In this document: in pieces, positions 46,898 through 58,738 of the stretch
Position numbering within the stretch: the stretch's first letter is position 1
Layout of the letters: every line of letters begins with the position of its first letter
Source of the DNA: Wurfbainia villosa
Taxonomy: Eukaryota; Streptophyta; Magnoliopsida; Zingiberales; Zingiberaceae
Reading direction: 5' to 3'
Assembly: GCA_025175895.1 (NCBI GenBank)
Contig: CM045993.1
Location: 56,300,621 to 56,364,620, forward strand
DNA: 64,000 nt
Program-made: the position numbers and the translations under genes
Notes under the pieces: model-generated
Database searches by the model: none
Seen by the model: only the letters and a program-made list of their open reading frames with translations
Told to the model about the DNA's origin: nothing

Positions 46898-47489
46898 GAA
46901 TCGGGTTGCAAGGCAGGAAGCCATGAGGAACTTGATGACGACCACCATGATCGAGGGAACACCCGTAAGGGATCATGTTCTCAAGATGATGGCTCATTTG
47001 AATGAGTTGGAAGTCCTCGGAGCTGAGATCAATGGGGAAACCCAGGTTGATATCATTCTCCAGTCTCTACCTAGGAGTTTTGAGCAGTTTCGCCTAAACT
47101 ACAACATGAACAAGAGGTTGTATTCGTTGGCGGAGCTTCTGACAGAACTTCAGGCGGCAGAGAGGCTATTTCATCAGAGTGCTTAGGCGCATGCCATGGT
47201 GACCCAAAAGGTTTCTACTTCTAAGCCAAAAGGCAAGAAGAAGAAGAAGAAACAAACTGGGGCGAAGGCGGTGGGAGGAACTCAGGGAGGAGTGAAGAAG
47301 CCGAAAGGTAAGTGCTTCACTTGTAAGCAGACTGGACACTGGAAGAAGGACTGCCCCAATCGCAAGCAGAACAAAGGTATATCTTTTGGTCTAGTCATTG
47401 AAACATGTTTAGCGGTGTTATCTACCGGCACCTGCTGTGTAGATACGGGAGCCACTGATCATGTCTGCAATACTTTACAGGGGTTCTAG
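46898..47489 (+). pseudogene. gag-pol: Z+ gag C-terminus, zinc knuckle and protease site
   Basis: After the solo LTR, gag continues (MRNLMTTTMIEGTPVRDHVL, then LEVLGAEINGETQVDIILQ). A stop at 47184-47186 interrupts before a Lys-rich stretch and a CCHC knuckle (CFTCKQTGHWKKDC). The protease site VDTGATDHVCN follows, and another stop occurs at 47488-47490. Confidence 0.88.
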
Positions 47490-48239
47490 GAAACCAGACG
47501 ACTGGCTAAGGGGGAGATTATCGTGTACTTGGGTGATGCCACGAAGGTGGCGGTTGTTGCAGTGGGAGATGTTCATTTATCTTTTGAGAAAAATAAACTT
47601 TTGGTTCTTAAGAATTTCCTTTATGTACCTTTATTTAGAAAGAATTTAATTTTGGTTTCTAAATTATTTATGGATGGATATTCTATTTCTTTTAATGACA
47701 GAGTTGTTATAAAAAGAAATAGGGACATTATCTGTTTAGGTGCATTGATAGGAAATCTATACACACTTGAACCAAAACCTCCCACGATGCAAATTGAAGT
47801 TAATAACTCATCTTCTAATTCCAATAAGAGAAAAGAACCTTCGAAGATGAACCAAACATATCTTTGGCATCTTAGGCTTGGTCATATTAACCTAAGCAGA
47901 ATTCAAAGGTTGATAGCTGATGGACCTCTGGGTTCATTAGTGGTGGAAGATTTCCCAACCTGCGAATCTTGCTTGGAGGGAAAAATGACCAAGAGGCCTT
48001 TTAAGGCCAATGGGTATAGAGCCAAAGATGTGTTAGAATTGATTCACTCTGATTTGTGTGGTCCTATGTCTATCCAGGCTAGAGGTGGTTTTGAGTATTT
48101 CGTCTCTTTTATAGATGATTATTCGAGATATGGATATATTTACTTGATGTGCCGCAAGTCTGAATGCTTTGACAAGTTCAAAGAATTCAAGGTTGATGTA
48201 GAGAAACGTCAAGGTAAAAGTATCAAGACACTGATCTGA
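47490..48239 (+). pseudogene. pol: Z+ gag-pre-integrase and integrase N-terminal half
   Basis: A 238-codon frame holds the pre-integrase motifs (LWHLRLGHINLSRIQRL, CESCLEGKMTKRPF) and the integrase core with its first Asp (HSDLCGPM) and FIDDYSRYGYIY. It ends at KTLI followed by a stop, because bases are lost just before the SDRGGEYL block; that block is still visible in the next frame. Confidence 0.9.
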
Positions 48240-49035
48240 TCGTGGTGGCGAGTACCTCTTGGGAGAGTTTAGGAATTACTTATCAGAGGCTGGGATTCAA
48301 TCCCAATTGTCTACACCTGGCACACCCCGGCAGAATGGTGTAGCAGAGCGAAGGAATAGGACTCTCATGGAGATGATTAGATCGATGATGAGTTATTCTG
48401 AGTTGTCAGATTCATTCTGGAGATATGCTCTAGATACGACGGTGTACATTCTGAACTTGGTTCCATCTAAATCAGTGTCTTCTACTCCCACAGAATTATG
48501 GACTGGGCAAAAGCCTAGTCTAAGACATATTCGGATTTGGGGGAGTCCAGTACATGTGCTGAAGGCAGATGCTGGTAAGTTGGAACCTCGTACAGAAGTA
48601 CGCATGTTCGTTGACTATCCTAGAGGAACGAAGGGTGGTTTGTTTTATAGTCCTAGAGATCAGAGGGTGATCATTAGCACGAACGCCAGATTTTTAGAGG
48701 AAGACTATGTGATGAGCCACAAGCCCAAGAGTAAAATTGTTCTGGAGGAATTAAAAGGGGAAGTCACTTCTTCAGTACCACCAGTACAAGAGGATATACC
48801 ACAAGTCACTGCACTGCGTGTCACAGAGGATACACAGGTGATACCTCATCGTAGTGGGAGGGTTGTTAGACAGCCTAATAGATTCATGTTCTTGGGAGAA
48901 TCTTCTGATTTGGTCCCTGGTGAACATGAACCTGATCCCTGGACATATGACGAGGCAATCCAAGATAAAGATGCAGTATCTTGGCAAAGTGCAATGAATG
49001 CTGAGATTGAATCTATGGATTCAAATCAGGTCTAG
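48240..49035 (+). pseudogene. pol: Z+ integrase C-terminal half and linker
   Basis: It contains the second Asp (SDRGGEYL just upstream of 48259) and the catalytic Glu region (GTPRQNGVAERRNRTLMEMI), then WRYALDTTVYILNLVP and YVMSHKPKSKIVLEE. The linker reaches the start of RT (MNAEIESMDSNQV) and a stop at 49033-49035 where Trp is expected. Confidence 0.9.
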
Positions 49036-49950
49036 GAGCTAGTATAACCACCCGATGGTGTAAAAACCATTGGATGCAAGTGGATCTACAAAAGAAAGAG
49101 AGGAATAGACGGGAAGGTTGAGACCTTCAAAGCGAGGCTTATTGCGAAGGGGTATACTCAGAAAGAGGGTATCGATTATGAGGAGACATTTTCGCCGGTA
49201 GCCATGCTTAAATCTATCCGAATTCTCTTATGCATTACAGCTCATATGGATTATGAGGTGTGGCAGATGGATGTCAAGACAGCTTTCCTTAATGGAAGTC
49301 TTGAGGAAAACATCTATATGAAGTAACCAGAGGGATTCATTGCGAAAGGCAAAGAGCATCTTGTATGTAAGCTTAATCGGTCCATTTATGGATTGAAGCA
49401 AGCTTCGAGGTCTTGGAACATCCGATTTGATGAAGTAATCCAGTCTTATGGATTTATTCAAAGTCCGAATGAGTCTTGTGTATACAAGAGATGTGACGGA
49501 AACGTAGTGATATTTCTTGTACTATACGTAGATGACATTTTGTTGATTGGCAACAATATCAAGGTGTTATTGGACGTAAGGGTATGGTTGTCCAAACAGT
49601 TTGATATGAAGGACTTGGGAGAAGTGGGACACATCCTTGGGATCAAGGTTATAAGGGATCGCAGGAAAAGGATGTTGTGCTTGTCCCAAGCTTCATACAT
49701 AGACACAATTATGGATCGTTTTAGCATGCAGAACTCCAAGAAGGGTTTTCTACCTTTCAGGCATGGAGTTCCTTTATCTAAGGAGATGTGTCCTAGAACA
49801 TCTTAAGAGATAGAGGAGATGAAGGCGGTTGCTTATGCTTCGGCGGTAGGAAGCCTCATGTATGTGATTCTATATACGAGACCAGATATCTGCTATGCCG
49901 TGGACATGGTCAGTAGATATTAGAGTAATCCAGGATAGGGACATTGGACT
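49036..49950 (+). pseudogene. pol: Z+ reverse transcriptase
   Basis: Motifs in order: GVKTIGCKWIYKRKRGIDG, MDVKTAFLNGSLEENIYMK (first Asp), LVCKLNRSIYGLKQASRSWN and LYVDDILLIGNN (YVDD). Stops occur at about 49049, 49326, 49804, 49921 and 49936. Those checked are one transition away from Trp or Gln codons. The domain is otherwise complete. Confidence 0.9.
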
Positions 49951-50505
49951 GTGGTAAAGCATATATTGAAGTACTTGAGAAGGACTAGGAATTATATGCT
50001 AGTTTACCAGGCAGACCAATTACTCCCTGTGGGTTACACGGATTCTGACTTCCAATCAGATAGGGATAACAGTAAGTCTATCTTAGGTTTTGTGTTTACT
50101 TTGGGAGGTGGAGCCATTGTATGGAGGAGTGTCAAGAAGAAATGCGTGGCGGACTCAACCATGGAAGCTGAGTATGTGGCAGCCTCTGAGGCGGCCAAAG
50201 AAGCTGTGTGGCTCAGGAACTTCCTGATGGACTTGGATGTGATTCCTAGTTTGCCCAGAACTATCACAATTTATTGTGATAATAGTGGTGTAGTTGCAAA
50301 CTTGAAGGAACCACGAGCCCATAAGGCTAGTAAACACATAGAGCGCAAGTACCACCTGATAAGAGAAATCGTAAAGAGAGGAGAAGTTGTTGTGGCCAAG
50401 ATTGCATCGGAGGATAACCGGGCAGATCCTTTCACTAAGGCCCTTCCGGAGAGAGCTTTTGATAGGCATGTGAAGGGAATGGGGATCAGATGTATGGTAG
50501 TTTGA
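49951..50505 (+). CDS. pol: Z+ RNase H, open frame
   Basis: This 184-codon frame is the intact C-terminal part of copia pol: VKHILKYLRRTRNYMLVYQ, then YTDSDFQSDRDN (an RNase H Asp), then DSTMEAEYVAASEAAKEAV (Glu) and IYCDNSGVVANLKEP (Asp), and later HIERKYHLIREIVKRGEV. It ends GMGIRCMVV just before the polypurine tract. It is a remnant of a polyprotein, not an independent gene. Confidence 0.88.
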   Translation: MVKHILKYLRRTRNYMLVYQADQLLPVGYTDSDFQSDRDNSKSILGFVFTLGGGAIVWRSVKKKCVADSTMEAEYVAASEAAKEAVWLRNFLMDLDVIPSLPRTITIYCDNSGVVANLKEPRAHKASKHIERKYHLIREIVKRGEVVVAKIASEDNRADPFTKALPERAFDRHVKGMGIRCMVV

Positions 50506-50527
50506 GGACAACATAGTCTTTTAGTAT

Positions 50528-50538
50528 ATGTGAGAGAT
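50528..50538 (+). promoter_or_regulatory. Polypurine tract of Z+
   Basis: ATGTGAGAGAT precedes the 3' LTR start TGTTGGGATG. Confidence 0.6.
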
Positions 50539-52428
50539 TGTTGGGATGTATACTGAAAAGTCTATCTTTTGTATGAACATCTTTATTTTGAAATAAGAAT
50601 CACATGATCATTATTTACATATTTTTATGGCTATGCATATTGTCTAATATATTACATTGTAGATAACATGGTGTGTGGTGTCACACGGGAGATCATGTTA
50701 TCGGATCCTTGTAAAGTATAAGTAAAGGCTCACAACCGAGATGACTTTGGACAAACCATTGGAATGGTTGTAGTGTGATTTGGGATTGGTTTGTCTTGAC
50801 CATAGAATCACACTAGTGCACTTTGTGTGTATTGAGCAGGACCGACTTAGAGGTGATTCGATTTTTTGCTGACTACATAATCGAATCAGACCTCAGATAT
50901 TATATTGTACATGCTCTTAATCCCGATATAATAACGGGCACATATACTTAGTATTCATTTCTTTGATTTACCAATGGGCGAGATTTATAGATTAAATCGA
51001 TAGGCTCAGTAAGTTGGGAAATGATATTATTTATATGGTGTGCCATTGATTATAGGAGGAAATCGTGTCCTATATATTAGGATGATGAAGTCCCCTTGAG
51101 GAGCTCATAAGGTTCATCATGTAAACCCTGCAGGTGGACTTGGTCCGACATGATGAAAAGGTTGAGTGGTACTACTCAAGGAGTTAGATGTTGATTAATT
51201 AATGATCAGTAAATTAATTAATCGATGGACATTCGAGATCTTAAACACGGGGAGAAAATGTACAAATAATATATGGAACCCATATTAACTTATGGGGGTT
51301 GGTGAGGTAGATCAATGATAATCCTTTAGTGGATTGGATTATCATTAATGGATCAGACTTTATGTGGGCTTGATCCATTGGGTGGCAAAGATCCAACTCC
51401 TCCTCATGGTCCCTATTGTAGCCTATTAAAACCTCATGAAGTTTAGATCCAATGGATAGAAACAAAACTCTAGATCCAAAGGTAGAGATTAAATCTCTAA
51501 ATCCGACGGTTGAGATTAAATCTCTAGATCCGACGGTTGAGATTAAATCCCTAGAACCAATAGTGGAGATTAAAACAAGGCTTATCCCTAAAACTCTATA
51601 AAAGGAGCCTTTAGTGTTGGCGTGGAGAGAGATAGAGAAGCAAGGGTCTTTGGAGTTGGCGGCAAGAAGCAAGGGGCTAGGGTTAGGAGCTTGGCGGCAC
51701 CAAATAAGGAAACAATTTCCTTATCTTCTTCTTCCTCAAGCTTGTCGGTGCCCATACAACCCCTTCCTCACCTTGGCCGGTGTCCAAGCAGCTCTTCTCC
51801 TCCTCCTTGGCCGGTGGAACCAAGGCTTAGGGTCCTCCCTTGGAGCTTTTGGCCGGCAACCATTGTTTCTCCTTCTCCTTGTTGGCCGGCGGCAAGTAAC
51901 TTCCTTGTTGCTTGTTGGTTGGCTAAAGGAAGGAGAAAAGTCTTGTTTCTATTCTTCCTCTTGCTCGAAACGACCAAGGAAGGAAGATTGGCAATCTAGG
52001 AGCTTCATCTTTTAGTAGATCGTCATCCACACGACGTCCGAAAGGAGGAAGGTCATACAATAGAAGATTGAGAGGTATATCGATTCTCTATTTTTATTTG
52101 TTACATGTTTATATTTGTTTTTCAATTATGAGCATGATATATTATGTTTGTGGCTAAATAATACTTGGATCCCGAACATAAACACAAAAACCGGTGATCC
52201 ATACATTGTCTATTCCGCGGCTATTCGTGGAATAGAGGTTGGTCGCTTGAACAACAAGTTTGTTCAAGGGACTACTCTAAATGAATAGCACGATGATAAC
52301 AAGGTTTCTTGGGTGTCCCCTTTTGTCTAGGATTAATTTTTTAATCCGGGGACATCGATGGGATCGCCATGAACAAGCGACCGAGTTGAAGTGGGAAGCG
52401 AAGTTTTCCCTCACGGATCAACCCAACA
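50539..52428 (+). repeat. 3' LTR of Z+
   Basis: It is 1890 bases and matches 42322-44212; the first 95 bases differ at about five places. TATAAAAG is at 51597-51604. Confidence 0.92.
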
Positions 52429-52632
52429 CTTGAATCTACTGAGCAAAGATTAGAAGGGATGCAAGAGGAGCTAGAAAACACTTGAGCTCAATTAGCTAGC
52501 ACCCAAGATGAGTTGGCATCAATGAGATCAAGACAAGATATGTTTGAAGCAATTCTGAATCGGCTTGCACTTGGAGCTTTACAATCATTGATACATGAGT
52601 CATCTTCGGCTCCACCTCCTCCTCCATCTTAG
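52429..52632 (+). pseudogene. CACTA second gene, 3' end
   Basis: After the duplicated CTTGA the frame resumes: STEQRLEGMQEELENT, a stop, then AQLASTQDELASMRSRQDMF and a Pro-rich end (SSSAPPPPPS) with its stop at 52630-52632. The heptad-like pattern suggests a coiled coil, as in the C-terminus of other Ptta/En/Spm proteins. Confidence 0.8.
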
Positions 52633-53601
52633 AGTTTGTAAACATTTCTATTTTGACATAGTGAAATTGTGAACTTAAATGTGTTTGAATTTGGATACTA
52701 TAAATTTGTGAAATTGGATGTTTTGGACTTTAAATTGGATGTATTTGTGAAATTGGATGTTATGTTAGTTGTTGTTAAATGTAATTGTTGGTTTTATTGT
52801 TTGAGTTGTATGATGTTAAATTAAATTGTGTGGTTGATATTGTATTATAGGATTTCGAATACAAATTAAATGAATTGTGGAAATCTTTATTTTCATGGTT
52901 AGCGATGATTTTTTCCAATTTTGTCACTAACCGTCGATATACGACATCAAGATTTTGAGGGCTAGCGACTCAATTTCTAATATCTCCGCTAGAGTTTTGT
53001 GTATCAGTCGACTGTCCAAATGATGCAGTCTACTATTGTAGGACATTAGCAATGAATTTTATAACAATTCATTGCAAACAATTCAACTAATTATAGACGA
53101 AATGTTAGTCGAGTCGCCAGTCGAGGCTCTCTTGATTTTGTGGATGGCCAAAAAATAGACAGTCGATTGCTTTCTTGCTTCAGTCGATTGATATTTAGTG
53201 ATGAAACAAATTCATTTCATCGCTAACCCATAAGTTGAGTCACCAGTCGAGGCTCTCCCGATTATGTGGTTGGCCAAAAAATAGACAGTCGACTTCTTTC
53301 TTGCTTCAGTCGACTAAGATATTGTGATGACTTTAGTATATTTCGTCGCCAATATCAGTGATTTTTCACTTTCTGATATACTAGGTTTTGTTATGAAATA
53401 TTTATTTTACACGATGTTTTTTATTTCGTCGGTAATATTAATGACAAAAAATTAATAATTCATCGCTAACTTCCCATAGCGACAAGCTTATTATGACGAA
53501 ACTAGCGACGAAATAATATCATTGTTAATATTATTTAACGACAAATATTTGGTATTAGCAACGAAAATAGTTCATCACTATTTCACATTTTTCTTGTAGT
53601 G
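52633..53601 (+). repeat. CACTA 3' subterminal region
   Basis: Non-coding and rich in short motifs: GTCGCTA/TTCGTCGC words in both orientations, and CAGTCGACTG or CAGTCGATTG. Two tandem units of about 126 bases start at 53111 and 53237; each includes GCCAAAAAATAGACAGTCGA. Such subterminal repeats are where CACTA transposases bind in known elements. Confidence 0.8.
53560..53601 (-). repeat. CACTA 3' terminal inverted repeat
   Basis: Read on the minus strand it begins CACTACAAGAAAAATGTGAA, the classic CACTA start. The next three bases on the + strand, TCT (53602-53604), would be the target duplication. The partner at the 5' end is outside the window. Confidence 0.9.
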
Positions 53602-53784
53602 TCTAGATGCAACATCTAAGCACCTTGAACTTAACTCACATTCCTAACATCTCACATGTGTCTGGGGTATAACAATACATACACATATCAATTTATAGTT
53701 CTTGTGAGATGTGGGTTTAGGTTATTTCCTAATCTAAGGTCTCATGCATTTTATTTAGACAACTCTATTTGATTATCTTATCTT

Positions 53785-54822
53785 TGTTGGATCGAGAAGC
53801 GTCGCTAGAGGGGGGGGGTGAATAGCGATCATAAATCTTTTCGACATTTTGTTCGAGTAGATAATTAAATGAGTAAGAGCAGCGGAAAATAAAGAGACAC
53901 ATTTATTTTTACTTGGTTCACAACCCAGCGATTGCTACTCCAAGGCCCTATCGGTCCTAGACCACGTACGGAGGGCAAAGCACTATAACATCTCCTCCTC
54001 GTTGGAGGTAGGAGACAACGATCACAAAACCGAAAGTACGAGGATGAGGCAACAAATCTACCTCACCTCGTTACGATTAAAACAAAGAATACAATAAAAA
54101 TAATTACTTGCTACTGCTGCCGACGAAGGAGATTTGAACTTGTCGTCGCGTCGGTGTTATGACGGCGTTTGAGCGTTGGCGTTGTAGGGCACTTGAGAAT
54201 AAACTTGATGTTGTTTGGAGTTGGAATCCTCCCCTCCTTTTATAGATTTTGGCCTCTGAATATGTCTCCTTTTTTTCTGGAACAGATCATGAAGTTGTAT
54301 AATTTTTATCGCAAAGTGGCTACGTCAAACCTTATCCATTTTGACCTAGTACAAAGGCTGATTCGTCGCCATCAGTCGATTGCCCAATGTCCAACAGTCG
54401 ACTGCCAGCCTGGCCACTTCCCTGTAGTGAGAGGTTAGCTCAGAAAATGATAAATACGACGGTTTCTAACCGTCTGATCTCGACCTAGACCTTCCACAAG
54501 AAGTCTTAGTCGGATCGCCACCTACGGTCGTCCCCGTACAGAGGACACGATCTTACCATCTCTCACTCACACGAGCTTACCTCGATACTTACTGTGTCGC
54601 TTTCGCTTCCGGCCTTCCACTCGATTCCTTTGGCTCCCTCCAAAGTCACTCGAGTGTCGCCCGACCACCGCGGCTTCCTCCGGGCGTCGCTAGCCTTCAA
54701 CTCTAGCTTTAGTACTTTTTTGCATACTCGATTTAGCTCGTGAGATAACGATGTAAACTTAACTTTGTGTCTTTGCCATAATCAAAACACAGGTTCGATT
54801 ATTTGGTGCCCCTGCACCAACA
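53785..54822 (-). mobile_element. Solo LTR W2
   Basis: It is 1038 bases in minus orientation, TGTTGGTGCAGGGG to CGATCCAACA, with a perfect duplication ATCTT (53780-53784 and 54823-54827). A TATAAAAG box is at 54237-54244 on the minus strand. CAGTCGATTG and CAGTCGACTG are near 54376-54404. The flanks are the internal region of V. Confidence 0.9.
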
Positions 54823-55395
54823 ATCTTGGGACTTCAAATCATCTCATTGTCCTTAATTTAATTTTATTAATCTTAATGCATGAAATATGATCATGATGAC
54901 ATATATGATTGAATAAATTAAAGCATAGCTAATGATGCATGATATCATGTCATTATAAACTTTTAACATAAGCATAGACATGACATTATCAAATAATATA
55001 AGTATTATCATGACATTATATTAACCACGATGTCATGACATGACATATGACAAACAAAGTATGACAAATATAAAATATCAAGATATAAAAATTTCTATAT
55101 TTTAATTCTAATTCCTATTTGTTAAAATTTATATCAATTTGCCATAAAGCCTAATTTCCCTCAAGTGTGCCAAAAATCTAAAATGACACACTATGACTCT
55201 AAAATCTAATTATGCTAATTTTTATCAATTTTTTAAACTTCATAATTTCTATTGGCACTTCCTAAAATCTTTTAGGATATATTTATAATTTCATTTTCAA
55301 AGTATTACAATACTTTGAAAATGCCCTAAAATGTCACCTTTATCATGGTTAGGTTAACTACTTTTTCATTCAAGGTTGACACACCCTAAACCCAT
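54823..55395 (-). other. Non-coding region of V downstream of gag
   Basis: AT-rich, with ATGATGACAT and ATGTCATGACATGAC words at 54890-55070 as in Y1 (25380-25570). No gene. Confidence 0.7.
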
Positions 55396-56171
55396 CTAGT
55401 ATGAAGGGATCACGTTCCTAGAAACCCAATATCTATTGGAGCTCCTTGGGTTTACTAGGTACTCACTAGGGATATCTTCCCTTAGTAACTTGCTAATGAT
55501 CCTCCTAGGCTTAGAAGCCTTAGTCATTGTGGTCTTTTCAAGGTTAATCCTAGGGATAATTTCCCTTGTAACCTTGTTAGTGGCTTTTCTAGGTTTCTTC
55601 GAAACTTTAGCCACTAGACACTTGTCATGGTCAACTCTAGGGATAACTTCCCTTGTGACCTTGACTTTCCTAGACCTAGATTTAGTTCCATATTCAAATG
55701 GAATATTATGGTAGGTTGGCATGACTTCCTTGGACTTAGGTTTGTGACCCAAACCTTTCCTATCCTTGGATGCACCTTGCCTCCTAACTCCTAAATTTTG
55801 ACCATTTGGCCCATTAATCATTTTCTCCATCCTTGCAAAGGCCTTTTCCATTTTCTCAAGCTTTGTCCTCAAAGCTTGATTTTCTATTTCTAATTTCCCA
55901 ATATTTGAATTCTCATTCTTCTTTTGAGAATTTCTCTTCCTAGGTATATGTCTAGATTTCTTAGGATTACTACCTAGGTTGTTCTTATCCTTAGGTAAGG
56001 TCATGTCCTTAAGAAAATATACATGTTTATGATCTAAGCAATAAAATCTATTATTATTAGCATGCTTCATATTATTAACAATTGCATTAAGACAAAAATT
56101 ATTACTAGCAGGCTTTTTGTTATTGCACAAAGGAAGAGCATTAATAAAATTTACCTTAGGGTTTGCCTTAG
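55396..56171 (-). pseudogene. gag: Gag of V, C-terminal part
   Basis: An open frame from 56130 down to 55396, and homology up to 56171, match the C-terminal two thirds of Y1 gag: NRFYCLDHKHVYFLKD, ENQALRTKLEKMEKAFARME (coiled coil), the Lys/Arg-rich region and the end SSNRYWVSRNV. The zinc-knuckle half is missing because G2 is inserted at 56172. The protein is well diverged from Y1, so it is an older or different subfamily. Confidence 0.85.
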
Positions 56172-57530
56172 TGATGTGAGCAAAACATATAGGGTTTTAG
56201 GAGTAGTTTTCGCTCACATCTCATTACATTTTTTGTTTGTTTCATGCATATTTTAGTTTGTTTTGCATGCATTTCCTATTTTCTAGTTCGGAGATCTTCT
56301 CTTTGTACTTTTGTGTGCGGGATAGTATTTCATGTGGAAAATAGTGCACTTTCGGAGCAAAAGAAGAATATTTTACAGTTAGACACAGAAGGGGACATAA
56401 CCAGGGCGTGTGGCCACATACGACTATTTCCCAGGGTCAAAGTTGGCCACCATGGCCCCACACATGGCCTGGTCGTGTGGCACTGTGCGATTCTGATGCG
56501 AGTCAGTTATTTTTTAGGTTTTAGAGAGATCCTAGCTGATGTCTATATAATAGAGGCACGATGGCTGGGATGACACTTCGACACCCTAAAAAGCTTCAGG
56601 AACTCACAACGGGGAGGAAGAAAGTTGTCAGAGATCCAAATTCTACACTTCAACGTCGGAGAGAAGAGTCACATCGCATTGTAAATTCTATTCTTTGCAT
56701 AATTTCCATTGTTTATACGAACAAGATCGTGCTTTGTGTTTCTCCTCTCTTATTTATGGAGTAGACTCTTCGATTCTAGGACTAGAGAGTAGTTTGTGTT
56801 AAGTTAGAACATGTTGGTTCAAATATCTTTTCGTTCTTGAATTTATATTTGCAATTGGCGTTTGGTTTAGAGCTATAACTATTATTTTGGTTTTCTATCT
56901 ACTATGCTAGCCGATACGAGGGGGGACATCCTTTGTATCTAAGATTTAGGAGAATTAAGGAGGAACCTAGGGGTTGGCCTCATCTCCCATAACCGTGGGT
57001 AGAAGGATGTGATAGAGTAGGAAACTCGCCCCGTTTTCAACTCGTCGTAGGGATCGATTCGGCATCCTCGTACCGACTATCCCATCCTAAGTCTAGGGGT
57101 CGACCTGTTATGGTAGAGGTAGCTTTTGATAGATGTGAAGGCTCATCGGGGGAGTGTATGATGTCCTTTCCACAAAATCATAGCTAGAAACCTAGACAAA
57201 ACCTAATTGACAAAGTGTTCTGCGACACACAAACGAAACTGAAATCCTAGAATCCCTTTTAAAGACTCGCAACTAGTTTCTTTCTTCTTCCATGTGACAC
57301 CGTATTGAGTTGGGACCGTCGTCAACCCTGGCAATCACAACCCTTAGATCTGAATTCTGAATAATAACCTCCACTTACCAAATCGGTACTCGAATCTCAG
57401 TCCCTGTGGGATCGATAATTTTTTTATTACTTGATGACATTCGTGCACTTGCAAGCGTTGAGCGCGAGCGTGCGCTTCGAGTCCTCGATGGTCTCCGTCG
57501 TGAGATTTGAGATCACATTCGAGTGCATCA
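56172..57530 (+). repeat. 5' LTR of G2
   Basis: It is 1359 bases, TGATGTGAGC to GAGTGCATCA, the same family as the G1 LTRs but clearly more diverged. TATA box at 56544-56551. Confidence 0.9.
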
Positions 57531-57536
57531 AGTTTT

Positions 57537-57554
57537 TGACACCATTGTCGAGGA
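57537..57554 (+). promoter_or_regulatory. Primer binding site of G2
   Basis: TGACACCATTGTCGAGGA, a mutated form of the tRNA-Asp type site, with the same spacing as in G1. Confidence 0.7.
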
Positions 57555-57900
57555 CTGATTGATTCGATATCGAATCAAGAAGCAGATAATTGGATCGAAC
57601 GTAGGATAGATTTATTTACTTGCTTTATTTTTATTTCTTTTGTTTATTTTTATTTTACTTCAGTTTTAGCTTTTCCACATCTGATTTTAATTTTAATTTA
57701 TTATATTTGGATATACTTCAGCATTTGAACTAACGATATTAAAACCCAGTTGATAGCCACGATTGATCAAGTTTTGGTTTGACCCTCAGAATTATTCATT
57801 GTATATGATTTATTTATCCCCTCTCAGTAAGGGACGCTAAAATGTTAACATAGTCCGCTCGACCCTTGAGAGATTACATAGTGCTTAGACGAAAAGCATG
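57555..57900 (+). other. Leader of G2
   Basis: T-rich untranslated sequence with no supportable gene. Confidence 0.65.
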
Positions 57901-58530
57901 GAACTCCTGCATAACTATTCCACGAATTTAGGCCGCGAGCTGAGAAATAAACCCTGCATTGATTGCTCTTATTCAAGAGAAGCAGTTTGGAGAGACTCAG
58001 ATTGAGGAGCCCTATCTACACCTCGAAGAATTTTTGGCGTACTGCAGCACACTGCAATATGAAGGAGTCCCAACAGATGCCATTAAGCTTATCATGTTTC
58101 CATTCTCCCTGAAGGGGGAGGCTAAGCAATGGATACACACTCTACCAGAAAGGAGTATAACGACATGGGAATAGATGGAAGACACTTTTCTAAGTAAATT
58201 CTTTCCCCCCATAAAATAGCCTACCTAAGGGATAAAATCCTTTCATTTGAGCAAGGGTGCGAAGAGACTCTGGCCATAACATGGAAGAGACTATAAGAAC
58301 TGATTATTCATTGTCCACACCATGGATTATAGGATTGGTTACTCCTCCATGTTTTTTTATTCTAGGATCACTATCTCGTCAAAAGAACTTTTGGACATAG
58401 CCAAGCGACTAATGAAAAAGAGCATAGACGACACATACCGCATTATCGAGACAGTGGTGTGGACTCTCGAAATGTGGACAAATAACGAGCAAGATTTTTA
58501 GGAGGCACTCCCCATTACGGGGATAGGTAA
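57901..58530 (+). pseudogene. gag: Gag of G2, N-terminal fragment
   Basis: Homologous to G1 gag: LIQEKQFGETQIEEPYLHLE, then CSTLQYEGVPTDAIKL and LKGEAKQWIHTLPE. A TAG occurs at 58172-58174, at the same place as the first TAG in G1 (35519), though the sequences around it differ. Beyond it frames are heavily broken, and homology fades near 58530. Confidence 0.85.
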
Positions 58531-58738
58531 AGTTGAAGAAACCTGCTAAGTACAAGAAGAGGACAAAGAGAGAGAAGACTGGATGGAAGCAGCTTCCCTA
58601 TCTTCGGAATCATAAGAAGAGGAAGATTCGGGCCAGGTGGCAGACATGAAACACACAGGGCCTGAGATAATACTCGAGGATGGGTGTAAGTCAATCGTGG
58701 AGCGCCAAAGGTGACTTAACCCACATTTGTAAGAGGTA
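58531..58738 (+). other. Deletion junction in G2 between gag and RT
   Basis: Short degraded sequence in which the protease region expected between gag and RT is absent. RT-like homology begins near 58680. Confidence 0.55.

Larger units (their letters stand above)
42322..52428 (+). mobile_element. Ty1/copia element Z+, nearly full length
   Basis: It is 10107 bases long, with the duplication CTTGA (42317-42321 and 52429-52433). LTRs are at 42322-44212 and 50539-52428, with a primer binding site, gag-pol and a polypurine tract. Gag contains a solo LTR (W1). The pol order protease, integrase, RT, RNase H is that of Ty1/copia; the Tork/Angela group is a tentative placing. Several stops are explained by single G:C to A:T changes, and one frameshift breaks integrase. 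Confidence 0.93.
11767..53601 (+). mobile_element. CACTA (En/Spm) transposon, 3' portion, split by nested insertions
   Basis: Two genes typical of CACTA elements read through the fragments 11767-15057, 32052-33438, 41542-42321 and 52429-53601. Coding sequence resumes correctly across each insertion. The right end carries the terminal repeat CACTACAAGAAAAATGTG (read on the minus strand, ending at 53601). The left end is not in the window, because Y+ and its contents interrupt the 5' region and run past position 1. The CACTA is inserted in the gag-only relic V. Confidence 0.88.
53602..56171 (-). mobile_element. Gag-only element relic V (minus strand), carrying solo LTR W2
   Basis: The fragments 53602-53784 and 54823-56171 match, weakly but in order, the gag and 3' non-coding region of Y1. 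It is broken at the left by the CACTA, in the middle by W2 and at the right by G2. No LTR of its own is in the window. Confidence 0.8.
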
